DNA of 64,000 nucleotides from JAKLIX01 sp964605655 (GTDB taxonomy: Bacteria; Bacteroidota; Bacteroidia; Bacteroidales; CAIXZF01): the NCBI GenBank assembly GCA_964605655.1, contig CAZSDK010000006.1, positions 1 through 64,000 of the forward strand. Direction: 5' to 3'. This document shows positions 35,533 through 44,343 of this stretch, piece by piece. Made by a program: the position numbers and the translations under genes. How positions within the stretch are numbered: position 1 is the stretch's first letter; each line of letters opens with the position of its first letter. The notes beneath the pieces are model-generated. The model was given only the letters and a program-made list of their open reading frames with translations. It had not been told where the DNA came from and did no database searches.

Positions 35533-37665
35533 CTAATAAAAGCGCACCCTGTTGTCTTCGATGTCACTCAGCTTTTCGAGGGCTTTGTAAGCATCCATCT
35601 GTGCCCTGTTGCCGAACATCATCAGTGCCTGCTGTGAGACCATCTTCATGTCGGTGACCGGAGGCGCTTCGTGGATGCTGTCGAGCTGCACCATGTACAC
35701 AGCCTGTTCACCTCTCAAAGGACCCACAACAGCACTGGGTTTCAGGGTAACGACTTTACCTACCAGTTCCGGCTCCGGACCGAATTTCATCAGGTTGGGG
35801 GAATAAAAGATAAGTCCTTTTATGGTATCAACCTGGGTATTCATTTTGGCAGCCAGCTGGTACAGGTCTTTGGTGCCGGCACTATTCATCTGTGCCATCA
35901 GCTTTTCAGACTTTTTAATGTTCTTGACCTGACCTTCAATCTGTTTCTTCACCAGGTCAAGGGGAAGGAGTCCTTTGGGCCTGATCTCCTTCAGCACAGC
36001 CACCACATAACTGCCTTTAACTTCAAACACTGTACTAACGGTACCTTTTTCTGTTTCTTTCGTGAAAGCCCATTGAACGATCCTCCTGGAGTTGGTGAGT
36101 CCGGGAAGGGAAGCATCCATGGCCCTGAGGCCGTCGGCTGACTTTTTGTTAAACCCTTTGCTGGTAACCGTTTTGTTGAAAGCATCGAGCGTGGTGTTCT
36201 CGCCGGCAAACGCGGTGGACTTGTTGTAGATCTCCTGGATGGTCTGTGAGCTGGGTTCTATCCTGCGGTCCACGATGGCCACGCGGAGTTTCTTCTGGGG
36301 AACGGTCTTACCGGTAACATGGATCACATGGTAACCAAAGACCGTCTCCACCACCTTGAAATCGTTCACATTAGCTTCAAGACAAGCTTGATTGAAAGGC
36401 CACACCATGGCACCGTCGACAAACCAGTCCAGCTCACCCCCTTTGTTTTTGTTGCTTCCGTCATCACTCATTTTCATGGCGATCGGTGGAAACTGGTTCA
36501 TGTCTTTCTGGACCACGGCCAGGATGGAGTCGGCAATCTGTTTGGCTTTTTCTTTGGTCCGTGTGATCTTGTTATCATTAACGGCTGATCCTTTGAAAGC
36601 AATCAGGATATGACTGGCTTTCATGGAGTCAGGCCTCATCTGGACATCCAGCAGTTTGGCCATGTACCATTTTTCATTGTCGACAAAAGGAGGAACGATG
36701 GTTCCAACGGGAGCGTTGAACAGGAAGGTGTCCAGACGAAGCATCAGCTTGTTTTTCCCAAACCAGGTGCTGTCGTAACGAGTATCAGAATTTCCGTCGT
36801 TGACAAATTTGGGAACATCGGTGGCAGTTTGAAAATCGCGGTAGATCGAATCCACATCTGCAGCGATCTTCTGCTGGTCGGTGGCAGAAGGTACCAGGTC
36901 GAACGATACATAGTCAATATCCCTGGTCTCCTCAGGCTGATCAAACATATATTTATGTTCATTATAGTATTTCTGATAGTCGGCATCCGTCACCGTGATG
37001 GTCTTGTCGTCGATATTCTGGTATCGGCCTGCCACCAGCCTGAGATCGAATTTTCTATTCTTTTCCTGGTAGTCGTTCATCAGGAAGGCCTTGGGAAGAT
37101 AGTATCCCTTACCCAGAAGGTTGTTGAACTTGGTTTGAAGACGGTCATCCTTGATCGCCTTTTCCAGAATCAGCCAGTTGTTCTTTTGTTTGGGTTCCAT
37201 CTGGTCCAGCTGCTTCAGGAAGTTGATGACCAGCTGGGGGTTGTACTGGTTGGTATTGGGGTCTTTGAAATATTGCAGGATGTACTGGTGCGGATTTTTC
37301 CCCTGGACCAGATCAAAAAGCTCGTCGGGAGAAACTGTAATCCCAAGATCATTATATTCTTCACCCAGGATCATCTCCTTGGTCATCTGCGTCCAGGTCA
37401 TCTGCTTAGCCTGATAGTCTTCCTCCTCGGTAAGATTATCCTTTTTAGACCTTTCCTTGATGTTCTCGATCTGTTCGCTCACTTTTTTATCGAAATCGAT
37501 ATAGGAGATTTTCCTTCCGTTGATTTCTCCGATATTGGTATCCGGACGCTGGTTGAACCAACCGAAATCACTTTTGCTCATTCCCACGATAAAGGCCAGA
37601 AGAGCGATACCAATGATGGTCACTAACAGTCCTGAGTGCTTGCGAATTCTTCCAATTACCGCCAT
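35533..37665 (-). CDS. PpiD/SurA-type peptidylprolyl isomerase
   Basis: 710-residue membrane-anchored periplasmic chaperone-foldase. A single N-terminal membrane segment (about 11-29, GLLVTIIGIALLAFIVGMSK) precedes a SurA-N-like domain. The parvulin rotamase domain is at about 345-455 (MKASHILIAF; GGELDWFVDGAMVWPF; FGYHVIHVTGK), followed by a second, more degenerate rotamase-like region. It likely helps fold exported and outer-membrane proteins. Divergent from udk, with a strong promoter. Confidence 0.92.
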   Translation of the reverse strand: MAVIGRIRKHSGLLVTIIGIALLAFIVGMSKSDFGWFNQRPDTNIGEINGRKISYIDFDKKVSEQIENIKERSKKDNLTEEEDYQAKQMTWTQMTKEMILGEEYNDLGITVSPDELFDLVQGKNPHQYILQYFKDPNTNQYNPQLVINFLKQLDQMEPKQKNNWLILEKAIKDDRLQTKFNNLLGKGYYLPKAFLMNDYQEKNRKFDLRLVAGRYQNIDDKTITVTDADYQKYYNEHKYMFDQPEETRDIDYVSFDLVPSATDQQKIAADVDSIYRDFQTATDVPKFVNDGNSDTRYDSTWFGKNKLMLRLDTFLFNAPVGTIVPPFVDNEKWYMAKLLDVQMRPDSMKASHILIAFKGSAVNDNKITRTKEKAKQIADSILAVVQKDMNQFPPIAMKMSDDGSNKNKGGELDWFVDGAMVWPFNQACLEANVNDFKVVETVFGYHVIHVTGKTVPQKKLRVAIVDRRIEPSSQTIQEIYNKSTAFAGENTTLDAFNKTVTSKGFNKKSADGLRAMDASLPGLTNSRRIVQWAFTKETEKGTVSTVFEVKGSYVVAVLKEIRPKGLLPLDLVKKQIEGQVKNIKKSEKLMAQMNSAGTKDLYQLAAKMNTQVDTIKGLIFYSPNLMKFGPEPELVGKVVTLKPSAVVGPLRGEQAVYMVQLDSIHEAPPVTDMKMVSQQALMMFGNRAQMDAYKALEKLSDIEDNRVRFY

Positions 37666-37703
37666 AATTACGTATAGTTTTGTCTGTTTTTATAAAAGGG
37701 CTG

Positions 37704-37735
37704 CAAATTTAGAGCTTATTTTCGATATTAACAAA
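37704..37735 (-). promoter_or_regulatory. -33/-7 promoter of the PpiD-like gene
   Basis: On the minus strand TTTG (37732-37735), a 20-nt spacer and TAAATTTG (37704-37711) form an almost ideal Bacteroidota promoter, 38 nt before the ATG. Confidence 0.75.
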
Positions 37736-37741
37736 TCGCCT

Positions 37742-37749
37742 TACCTTTG
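37742..37749 (+). promoter_or_regulatory. -7 promoter box of udk-aat
   Basis: TACCTTTG matches TAnnTTTG, 23 nt before the udk ATG. It sits just beyond the -33 element of the divergent gene, so the two promoters are back to back. Confidence 0.6.
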
Positions 37750-37772
37750 TTCATTCTTAAAATGATAAGCTA

Positions 37773-38390
37773 ATGATCATCGGTATTGCCGGAGGTTCCG
37801 GATCAGGTAAATCGACAGTGGTAAATAAGATCATTCAGAAACTGCCAAAAGACACGGTGACCGTGATTCCCCAGGACGCCTATTACAAGGATAACGGGTC
37901 GCTCAGCGCAGAAGAAAGAGCCAGGATCAACTTCGACCATCCTTCTTCCATTGAGTTCTCTTTGCTCGATAAGCACCTGGGCCTGCTTAAAAAAGGAGAA
38001 CCCATACAGATGCCTATCTATTCCTACCTCACCTGTGCCCGTGCCAAAGAAACCATCACGGTGATACCCCGCAGCGTGATCCTGGTGGAAGGCATCCTCA
38101 TCTTCACCAATCCCAGGGTAAGAAACAAGATGACCATCAAGGCCTTCGTGGATGCAGATGCCGACGACCGCCTGATCAGGATCATTAAAAGAGATATTAT
38201 TGAAAGAGGAAGATCTTATCTCCAGGTGCTCGATCACTACGAGTCTTATGTCAAACCCATGCACCTGCAGTTCATTGAGCCAACCAAGAGATATGCCGAT
38301 ATCATCATCCCCCAGGGTGGGACCAATGAGGTGGCCATCGACATCCTGGCCTCAAGGATTTGGCACAAACTGAACTCTGAAAAAGTCTGA
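37773..38390 (+). CDS. udk: uridine kinase
   Basis: Phosphorylates uridine and cytidine in pyrimidine salvage. The 205-residue protein has P-loop GGSGSGKS (7-14), the substrate segment DAYYKDNGSLSAEERARINFDHP and IKRDIIERGRS, all typical of Udk. Followed after 6 nt by aat, so probably one transcript. Confidence 0.95.
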   Translation: MIIGIAGGSGSGKSTVVNKIIQKLPKDTVTVIPQDAYYKDNGSLSAEERARINFDHPSSIEFSLLDKHLGLLKKGEPIQMPIYSYLTCARAKETITVIPRSVILVEGILIFTNPRVRNKMTIKAFVDADADDRLIRIIKRDIIERGRSYLQVLDHYESYVKPMHLQFIEPTKRYADIIIPQGGTNEVAIDILASRIWHKLNSEKV

Positions 38391-38396
38391 GCCCCC

Positions 38397-39050
38397 ATGG
38401 TTTTTCTTCTCACTGAAGATCATGTCTTTCCCGATCCGAAGCTCGCCGAAGAGGACGGCCTACTCGCTGTGGGAGGGGACTTGTCGGCTGAGCGCATACT
38501 TCTAGCCTACCGGCAGGGTATCTTTCCCTGGTTTTCAGGGGAGGAACCGATTTTATGGTGGTCTCCCGATCCTCGCCTGATCCTCTTTCCGGAAAAGCTC
38601 AGGATATCCAAAAGCCTGCAACAGACTCTCCGGTCAGGTAAGTTCAGAATTTCTTTCGACGCCTGCTTCGACCAGGTGATCGCTCAATGCGCTCATACTG
38701 AAAGAAAGGAACAGTCCGGCACCTGGATCAGCAAAGGGATGAAAAATGCCTACCAGCATCTCCATGAACTGGGCCATGCCCATTCGGTGGAGGCATGGTA
38801 CGGAACGGTGCTTGTGGGAGGTTTGTACGGATTATCAATCGGGAAGGTATTCTTCGGGGAATCCATGTTTCACAAGTTGCGCGATGCTTCCAAGGTATGC
38901 CTTGTTGCCCTGGTGGAAAAACTCCTCAGAGATTCCTTCACGCTCATCGATTGTCAGGTGACTACCATGCATCTTGTAAGCATGGGCGCCCAAGAAATCA
39001 GCAGGGAACAGTATCTGTCCCTGCTGAAAGAAGGCATTCAGAAATACTAA
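38397..39050 (+). CDS. aat: leucyl/phenylalanyl-tRNA--protein transferase
   Basis: Adds Leu or Phe from tRNA to N-terminal Lys/Arg of proteins, marking them for ClpS/ClpAP degradation (N-end rule). 217 residues with the family signatures GLLAVGGDLSAERIL, YRQGIFPWF, WWSPDPR, GLYGLSIGKVFFGESMFH and TLIDCQV. It begins 6 nt after udk and ends 14 nt before the convergent small secreted gene. Confidence 0.95.
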   Translation: MVFLLTEDHVFPDPKLAEEDGLLAVGGDLSAERILLAYRQGIFPWFSGEEPILWWSPDPRLILFPEKLRISKSLQQTLRSGKFRISFDACFDQVIAQCAHTERKEQSGTWISKGMKNAYQHLHELGHAHSVEAWYGTVLVGGLYGLSIGKVFFGESMFHKLRDASKVCLVALVEKLLRDSFTLIDCQVTTMHLVSMGAQEISREQYLSLLKEGIQKY

Positions 39051-39064
39051 ACACAAACCCCGCG

Positions 39065-39349
39065 TTACATCTCCATCCGCCTCGGCTTCTTGCAGACACG
39101 CTTCAGCGGCTTGTACTTATCGCAGCATCTCGGATTTGGCATGTACTGAGACTTGTCTATATTGATATTCTCCTTATCCAGGACCGGAGGCCAGGCCCAC
39201 GGGTTTATGGTGGTGAGCATTATGTTGACGATCATGGTGGTCTTGCTGGGGATCCTGTCTTTTTTAACGGTACCTTGTGCGAAAATACCGGTGGAAGAGC
39301 CCAGAAGCAGGGCGACTGTGACTGCTCCAACTAACATCATCTTTTTCAT
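39065..39349 (-). CDS. small secreted protein of unknown function
   Basis: 94 residues. A clear signal peptide (about 1-25, MMLVGAVTVALLLGSSTGIFAQ) leaves a mature peptide of about 69 residues. Its C-terminal half is basic and Cys/Pro-rich (NPRCCDKYKPLKRVCKKPRR). No family is recognised. The three cysteines and basic tail could suit a periplasmic metal- or envelope-binding peptide, but that is only conjecture. Isolated between aat and the DPP-IV-like gene. Confidence 0.65.
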   Translation of the reverse strand: MKKMMLVGAVTVALLLGSSTGIFAQGTVKKDRIPSKTTMIVNIMLTTINPWAWPPVLDKENINIDKSQYMPNPRCCDKYKPLKRVCKKPRRMEM

Positions 39350-39655
39350 AGGTCACTTGTATTAAGATCAGAGACCTTTATGATCAGGCTGGACTTCATC
39401 CTTTGTCCTGTTTTTCCTGATTTTTTCATGGCTCTGAAGGGTTGGTGAATAACTCGTGTTTCAATTCACGGATAAAAATACACCCACCACATACCCTTAT
39501 GCAAATGGAATCGATCTGATGCTCAATACCGTAGATTAGGACCTGATTTAACCTTGCCAGGTCATTCGTGTGGAAATTTTGCCGTTTTAACGGCAAAATC
39601 ATCGTTTATACACTCAATTTTTCCCCTGGACCGGACGGGTCAGATTGGAGTCTTC
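39350..39655. other. 306-bp intergenic region
   Basis: Lies between the small secreted gene and the end of the peptidase gene. The only clear structure is the hairpin at 39576-39599; no promoter box or coding frame stands out. Confidence 0.6.
39576..39599 (-). terminator. hairpin terminator downstream of the DPP-IV-like gene
   Basis: ATTTTGCCGTT-TT-AACGGCAAAAT is a perfect 11-bp inverted repeat with a 2-nt loop. It is symmetric (A-rich at one foot, T-rich at the other) and lies 57 nt past the peptidase stop. It may work in either direction. Confidence 0.65.
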
Positions 39656-41815
39656 TTATAAAAAGTCGGAATAATATTGTAACTGCTTCTTCATCAGATG
39701 TATACGATCCTTGCCACCCACCCCGTGTTCGTGTTCGGGATAAACAAAATAATCGACCTGAACGCCGCTGCTGATACACTTTTTAATGAATTCCAGGGTG
39801 TTCTGCCAGACCACCGTGGGATCGATGGTGCCATGGATCACCAGCAGTTTTCCTTTCAGGTTGCCCGCCAGGTTCAAAAGACTGGAGCCTGAGTAACCGT
39901 CGGGGTTCTCTTGGGGAGTGTCCATATACCTTTCCCCGTACATCACCTCATAGAACTTCCAGTCGATGACTGGTCCGCCACAGATACCGACTTTAAAGAC
40001 ACCTGGATTTTTAAGCATCATCGAGATGGTCATGAACCCGCCATAACTCCAGCCTTCCACGGCCATTCTCGTGGTATCTATATAGGGCAGTGTTTTCAGA
40101 TAAGCCACACCCCGCATCTGGTCCCTGACCTCCAGGTCGCCGAGGTGACGGTGGATCACGCTCTCAAATTCAAAGCCCCGGTTGCTGGTGCCGCGGTTGT
40201 CGAGGGTAAAGACCACATAACCCTGGGAAGCGAGTACGTTGAGGTATAAGCTGGCAGCCCCCAGCCAGGTGTTGGTAACCAGCTGTGAATGAGGCCCTCC
40301 GTAGACATAGACCACCACGGGATATTTTTTCTTCTCATCAAACCCGGGAGGAGTGATCATCCGTGCATACAGGGGAATTCCCTCTTCTGTCTTGAGGGTA
40401 ATCAGGGATGTTTTTCCCAATCGATAGTCTTTCAATGGATTAACCCCCTTAAGCAGGGTATCCAGTGCCTTTCCGGCCTTATCACAAATCACATAGTTCA
40501 ATGGGATATCGAGAGCTCCCGAGACGTCGATAAAGTAGTTCCCTGACGGATCGACCATGGTGTTGTGGTTCCTGCCCGGGGAACTGAGCAGGCGGATCTT
40601 ACCATCCTTCAGTTGGACGGCATAGAGTTGTTTTTCCAGCGGAGTCTCCCGGTTACCCATGAAGAAGGCTATCTTTTCTGCCTCATCAAGACCTAGCAGC
40701 CCCGTTACCTCCCAGGGACCCCGGGTGAGTTGACGCACCAGCTGTCCGCTCAGGTCATAAAGATACAGGTGCAGGTATCCGTCTCTGCGGCTCTGCCAGA
40801 TAAACTGAGTCGGATGGTTCTTCAGGAAGACCGGGGGGTCCATGGGTTCCACGTAACGGGCATTGGTTTCCTCGAAAAGGGTCTTGACCAGGTCGCCGGT
40901 GGCGGCGTCATACTGGTTCAGCCACAGGTGGTTCTGGGCACGATTCAACACGGCGATCATCACGTACTTCTCATCCGGGGTCCAGGCAATGTTAGTCAGG
41001 AACTGGTCGGCAGGCTCCCCGGTTTTCAGGTAGAGGGTCTTACCGCTCTGAAGATCATACACACCCACCGTCACCTGGTGGCTGGCTTCTGCTGCCATGG
41101 GATACTTGATGTTTTCCACCTCCGCGATCCTCTTGTCGACATGGATCAGGGGATAGTCGGCCACCATGGTTTCATCCATGCGGTAGAAGGCTAACTTACG
41201 GCCCCGGGGTGACCAGAAGGTTCCTTTGCTGATGCCCCATTCATTGCGGTGCACCCGCTCCGAACCATAAAGGATGCCTGGATTGGTCTCGCTGCTAAGC
41301 GATACCTCCTTACCATCAATAGAAACAAAAAGGTTGTTGTCTACCGTGTAAGCTACATGCCCGGTACCGGCATCAACATCCAGGTTTTGGGCTTTATCAT
41401 TCCACTGATTGATCCGCGTCAGGGAGCTCTGGCTGAGATTATAGCTCAGCAGTTGGTTACTGGCCGTGAAGGTAAAGGAGACAGCATCCTTCCAGGTGAT
41501 GGAGGGAAAATTCCTGAGGGTATCTTTGCCCAGGTTACGCATGGCCTTGTTCAGGTCCCTGATACGGAGAAGGGTGTCTCTTCTATGGCGAAAGGCGGGA
41601 AGGGCCGAAGCCTTAATGAGCTGATTATCGCTCAACCAGCTGCAGTTGCCTGTACCCTTGACCCACTGTACATTTTGAAGCGTCTTCTGGTTGACCTGAC
41701 GGTTGTTGAGAACATCGACGGTGAGTTCCTTTTGCTGGGCATCAGCCAGGAAAAAGATCGTGGATAAAAGAATGCCGGTAAGGATTCTGGCGGAGTGTTC
41801 TGGCCATGTTTTCAT
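39656..41815 (-). CDS. S9-family prolyl oligopeptidase (dipeptidyl peptidase IV-like)
   Basis: 719-residue exported serine peptidase that releases X-Pro dipeptides. A signal peptide (about 1-26) and a beta-propeller (DPPIV N-terminal) come first, then an alpha/beta-hydrolase domain. The catalytic serine is in GWSYGGFM (about 588-594), the aspartate in GTIDPTV (about 662) and the histidine in EHEHGVGG (about 695). Works with other peptidases here (M6, aminopeptidase P) in peptide use. Followed by a hairpin terminator; divergent from elbB. Confidence 0.93.
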   Translation of the reverse strand: MKTWPEHSARILTGILLSTIFFLADAQQKELTVDVLNNRQVNQKTLQNVQWVKGTGNCSWLSDNQLIKASALPAFRHRRDTLLRIRDLNKAMRNLGKDTLRNFPSITWKDAVSFTFTASNQLLSYNLSQSSLTRINQWNDKAQNLDVDAGTGHVAYTVDNNLFVSIDGKEVSLSSETNPGILYGSERVHRNEWGISKGTFWSPRGRKLAFYRMDETMVADYPLIHVDKRIAEVENIKYPMAAEASHQVTVGVYDLQSGKTLYLKTGEPADQFLTNIAWTPDEKYVMIAVLNRAQNHLWLNQYDAATGDLVKTLFEETNARYVEPMDPPVFLKNHPTQFIWQSRRDGYLHLYLYDLSGQLVRQLTRGPWEVTGLLGLDEAEKIAFFMGNRETPLEKQLYAVQLKDGKIRLLSSPGRNHNTMVDPSGNYFIDVSGALDIPLNYVICDKAGKALDTLLKGVNPLKDYRLGKTSLITLKTEEGIPLYARMITPPGFDEKKKYPVVVYVYGGPHSQLVTNTWLGAASLYLNVLASQGYVVFTLDNRGTSNRGFEFESVIHRHLGDLEVRDQMRGVAYLKTLPYIDTTRMAVEGWSYGGFMTISMMLKNPGVFKVGICGGPVIDWKFYEVMYGERYMDTPQENPDGYSGSSLLNLAGNLKGKLLVIHGTIDPTVVWQNTLEFIKKCISSGVQVDYFVYPEHEHGVGGKDRIHLMKKQLQYYSDFL

Positions 41816-41900
41816 TGATGATGCCTTTTAGATTTCGCCCGCAAAATTGATGATAATAGCAAAACTTTCATACTTTTATCTTTCCAAAACATCAGAACCT

Positions 41901-42548
41901 ATGAAGAAGTTTGCCGTGGTTATTTCAGGATGCGGGGTTTTTGACGGTGCAGAGATCCATGAGACCGTACTGACCCTGCTGGCCATACACCAGTCGGGAT
42001 GTGACTATGAGATTTTCGCTCCGGATATAGAACAGTATCATGTGATCAATCATCTTACTGGAAAGCCTGCCGAAGAGAAAAGAAACGTACTGGTGGAGTC
42101 GGCACGAATTGCCCGGGGGAGGATCCATGGCCTTGCCTCACTGGAACCCCGTAATTTTGACGCCCTGGTGATGCCGGGAGGTTTTGGTGCAGCCAAAAAC
42201 CTTTGCGACTGGGCCTTAAAAGGTCCTGACTGCACCGTCCTGCCACTGCTGGGGGAGATCATCCGGCAGTTTATCTCCCTGCGTAAACCCATAGGTGCCA
42301 TGTGCATCGCCCCTGTCATCCTGGGTAAGGTGGCAGGTGATGTCCAGATCACCATTGGCTCTGATCCGGTTAACGCCGACAGGGTGAAAAAGATGGGCAG
42401 CCGGCATGTTAGCACCGGCCACGGAGAGGTCGTCACCGACGATAAGTACCTGCTCTTTACCACGCCGTGTTATATGCTCGATGCCAGCATCAGCGACATT
42501 GCCGCCGGCACCTCCAACCTGATCAAAGCGATGTTGAAGGTCCTCTGA
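41901..42548 (+). CDS. elbB: ElbB-like DJ-1/PfpI family glyoxalase
   Basis: 215 residues of the DJ-1/PfpI superfamily, ES1/ElbB branch. Shows VVISGCGVFDGAEIHE at the start, NFDALVMPGGFGAAKNL and the nucleophile region PIGAMCIAPVILGK. ElbB has glyoxalase activity and was first linked to isoprenoid synthesis in E. coli. ATG 41901 (MKKFAVV) is preferred over the longer frame to 41847. A one-mismatch -7 box (TATCTTTC, 41877-41884) lies just upstream. Confidence 0.92.
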   Translation: MKKFAVVISGCGVFDGAEIHETVLTLLAIHQSGCDYEIFAPDIEQYHVINHLTGKPAEEKRNVLVESARIARGRIHGLASLEPRNFDALVMPGGFGAAKNLCDWALKGPDCTVLPLLGEIIRQFISLRKPIGAMCIAPVILGKVAGDVQITIGSDPVNADRVKKMGSRHVSTGHGEVVTDDKYLLFTTPCYMLDASISDIAAGTSNLIKAMLKVL

Positions 42549-42558
42549 CGCTTCCTGT

Positions 42559-44007
42559 CTAGATCATCTTCGTCTTCCACTTTCCCTGGCGGAACCATTG
42601 AAGGGCTACCAGGCACAGCAGGCTTTCTGCGATCACGATGGCATAGAACACCCCTTTTTCGGCCCATTCAATCCTCAGGGCGAGAAGGTAGGCCAACGGC
42701 ACCTCCACGATCCAGAAGCACAACAGGTTGAATTTGGTAGGGGTGGCGGTATCTCCCGCACCATTGATGGCGTTCATCAGCACCATCCCCAGTCCGTAAA
42801 AGATAAATCCCATGCTGATGATCCTCAGGGCGGTAGCACCGTTGTCCACGATCGTCCTGTCGGAACTGAAGATCCCGATAAAGATCTCCGGAAAGGCGAT
42901 GAACACGATGCCGACGGCCCCCAGGAAGATCATGTTCATCTTTCCGGCGGCCCACACCGATTTCTCAGCCCTGTCGGGTTTGTTCGCGCCGAGGTTCTGA
43001 CCCACCAGCGTCGAGGCCGCGTTGCTCAGTCCCCAGGAAGGGAAGAGCACAAACAGCACCACCCTGATGGCGATGGTATACCCGGCCAGCACCTGGCTTC
43101 CGAACACCGAGATGATGCGCATCAGCAGTATCCAGCTGGAGGTGGAGATCAGATTTTGCCCGATGGCCCCCATTGACAGCCTGATCAGCTGACCTATGAC
43201 CGCCAGGTCGGGGGTGAGATGTCGGCGTTGCAGGCTGATTCTTCCTCTTCCCCTGGAAAGCAGGTACACCTGGTACAGCACGGCGATGCCTCTGCCCGTA
43301 GTGGTGGCTATGGCAGCTCCTTTTACGCCGAAGGCCGGGACTGGTCCCCACCCGAAAATGAGCAGAGGGTCCAGCACCAGGTTCACCAGGTTGGCCATCC
43401 ACAGCACTTTCATGGAAACGGCGGCGTCACCGGCACTGCGGAAGACCGCGTTGATGGTGAACAGCATCATGATCACCACGTTGCCGCTGATCATGATGGC
43501 CGTATAGGCTGACATTTCGTTGATGATACGGTCGTTGGCGCCCATCAGAGAAAGAAGGATCTTCGGACAACAGATACCGGGAATGGAGATCAGCAGGGAA
43601 GCTCCCAGGGCCGTCAGTATAGCCTGGAAAGCCACATGGGAGGCCTTATCCCTTTCTTTTTCCCCTATCCGCCGGCTGACCAGTGCAGTGGTGGCCGTGC
43701 TGATGCCAAAACCGATGGCATACACAATGGTGAGCATCGACTCGGTCAGTCCTACGGTGGCAACTGCATCAGCCCCGATGCTGCTCACAAAAAAGATGTC
43801 GACCACCGAGAACACCGATTCCATCAACACTTCCAGCACCATTGGCACCGACAACAGCCATAAGGCACGGGAAAGCTTCACTTCGGTATAATCGGCCTCA
43901 CTCCCTGAAAGGGCTTCCTTCAGGTCGCGGTAAAATCCGGGGATCCTTTGCCGGAACCGGCAAATATTTCGATAAAAAGGGTTGTTATATTGGTTGAGAT
44001 ATTTCAT
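42559..44007 (-). CDS. MATE-family efflux transporter
   Basis: 482-residue inner-membrane protein with about twelve helices in two MATE repeats (ALWLLSVPMVLEVLMESVFSVVDIFFV; GAIGQNLISTSSWILLMRII). Exports drugs or metabolites using Na+ or H+. The N-terminal ~60 residues form a charged cytoplasmic extension (NICRFRQRIPGFYRDLKEALSG). Convergent with elbB, 10 nt apart. A possible 46-codon leader frame overlaps its start. Confidence 0.92.
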   Translation of the reverse strand: MKYLNQYNNPFYRNICRFRQRIPGFYRDLKEALSGSEADYTEVKLSRALWLLSVPMVLEVLMESVFSVVDIFFVSSIGADAVATVGLTESMLTIVYAIGFGISTATTALVSRRIGEKERDKASHVAFQAILTALGASLLISIPGICCPKILLSLMGANDRIINEMSAYTAIMISGNVVIMMLFTINAVFRSAGDAAVSMKVLWMANLVNLVLDPLLIFGWGPVPAFGVKGAAIATTTGRGIAVLYQVYLLSRGRGRISLQRRHLTPDLAVIGQLIRLSMGAIGQNLISTSSWILLMRIISVFGSQVLAGYTIAIRVVLFVLFPSWGLSNAASTLVGQNLGANKPDRAEKSVWAAGKMNMIFLGAVGIVFIAFPEIFIGIFSSDRTIVDNGATALRIISMGFIFYGLGMVLMNAINGAGDTATPTKFNLLCFWIVEVPLAYLLALRIEWAEKGVFYAIVIAESLLCLVALQWFRQGKWKTKMI

Positions 44008-44125
44008 GTCGTCTTCGCTTGAGGGTGTAACTTTTCTGACCGGAGTAAGGGCGGGATTCGTTCAGGGTGCGGATGACCCTGGCGGTAAGAAAACTAGGGC
44101 TGGGGTTTACGAAGATGGTTTTCAT
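43985..44125 (-). CDS. possible 46-codon leader peptide upstream of the MATE gene
   Basis: An ATG-initiated frame encodes a basic 46-residue peptide (starts MKTIFVNPSPSFLTARVIRT, ends HEISQPI). It overlaps the first 23 nt of the MATE gene in another frame. No Shine-Dalgarno or homologue is recognised. It may be chance or a regulatory upstream frame. Confidence 0.25.
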   Translation of the reverse strand: MKTIFVNPSPSFLTARVIRTLNESRPYSGQKSYTLKRRRHEISQPI

Positions 44126-44343
44126 GATAATTCGTTTTAAGGTTCAACAATGATGGATTCCTCCGGCGACTGCCGCAGGTACATGTTGTTGATTGAATGG
44201 GGATTGCGGATCAGTCTCCGGGTGGAGCTATTCTGTGGGGGTAAAATTAATGACTACAAGAGTTGCCATAAGTCTGTCCGCTTTGACGGGGTAAAGATAT
44301 AACGAAAAACAGGATATTATCGAAACGATAATGTTAAAAAATC
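44126..44343. other. 218-bp upstream region of the MATE gene
   Basis: Contains a perfect palindrome ATTATCG-AAA-CGATAAT (44316-44332) and a near-consensus minus-strand -7 box TATCTTTA (44292-44299). A long untranslated leader, a short leader frame and the palindrome together suggest regulated expression. Confidence 0.4.

Noticed and set aside
36610..37626. 338-codon frame on the plus strand
   Set aside because: Lies fully antisense to the PpiD/SurA-like gene and has no recognisable features.
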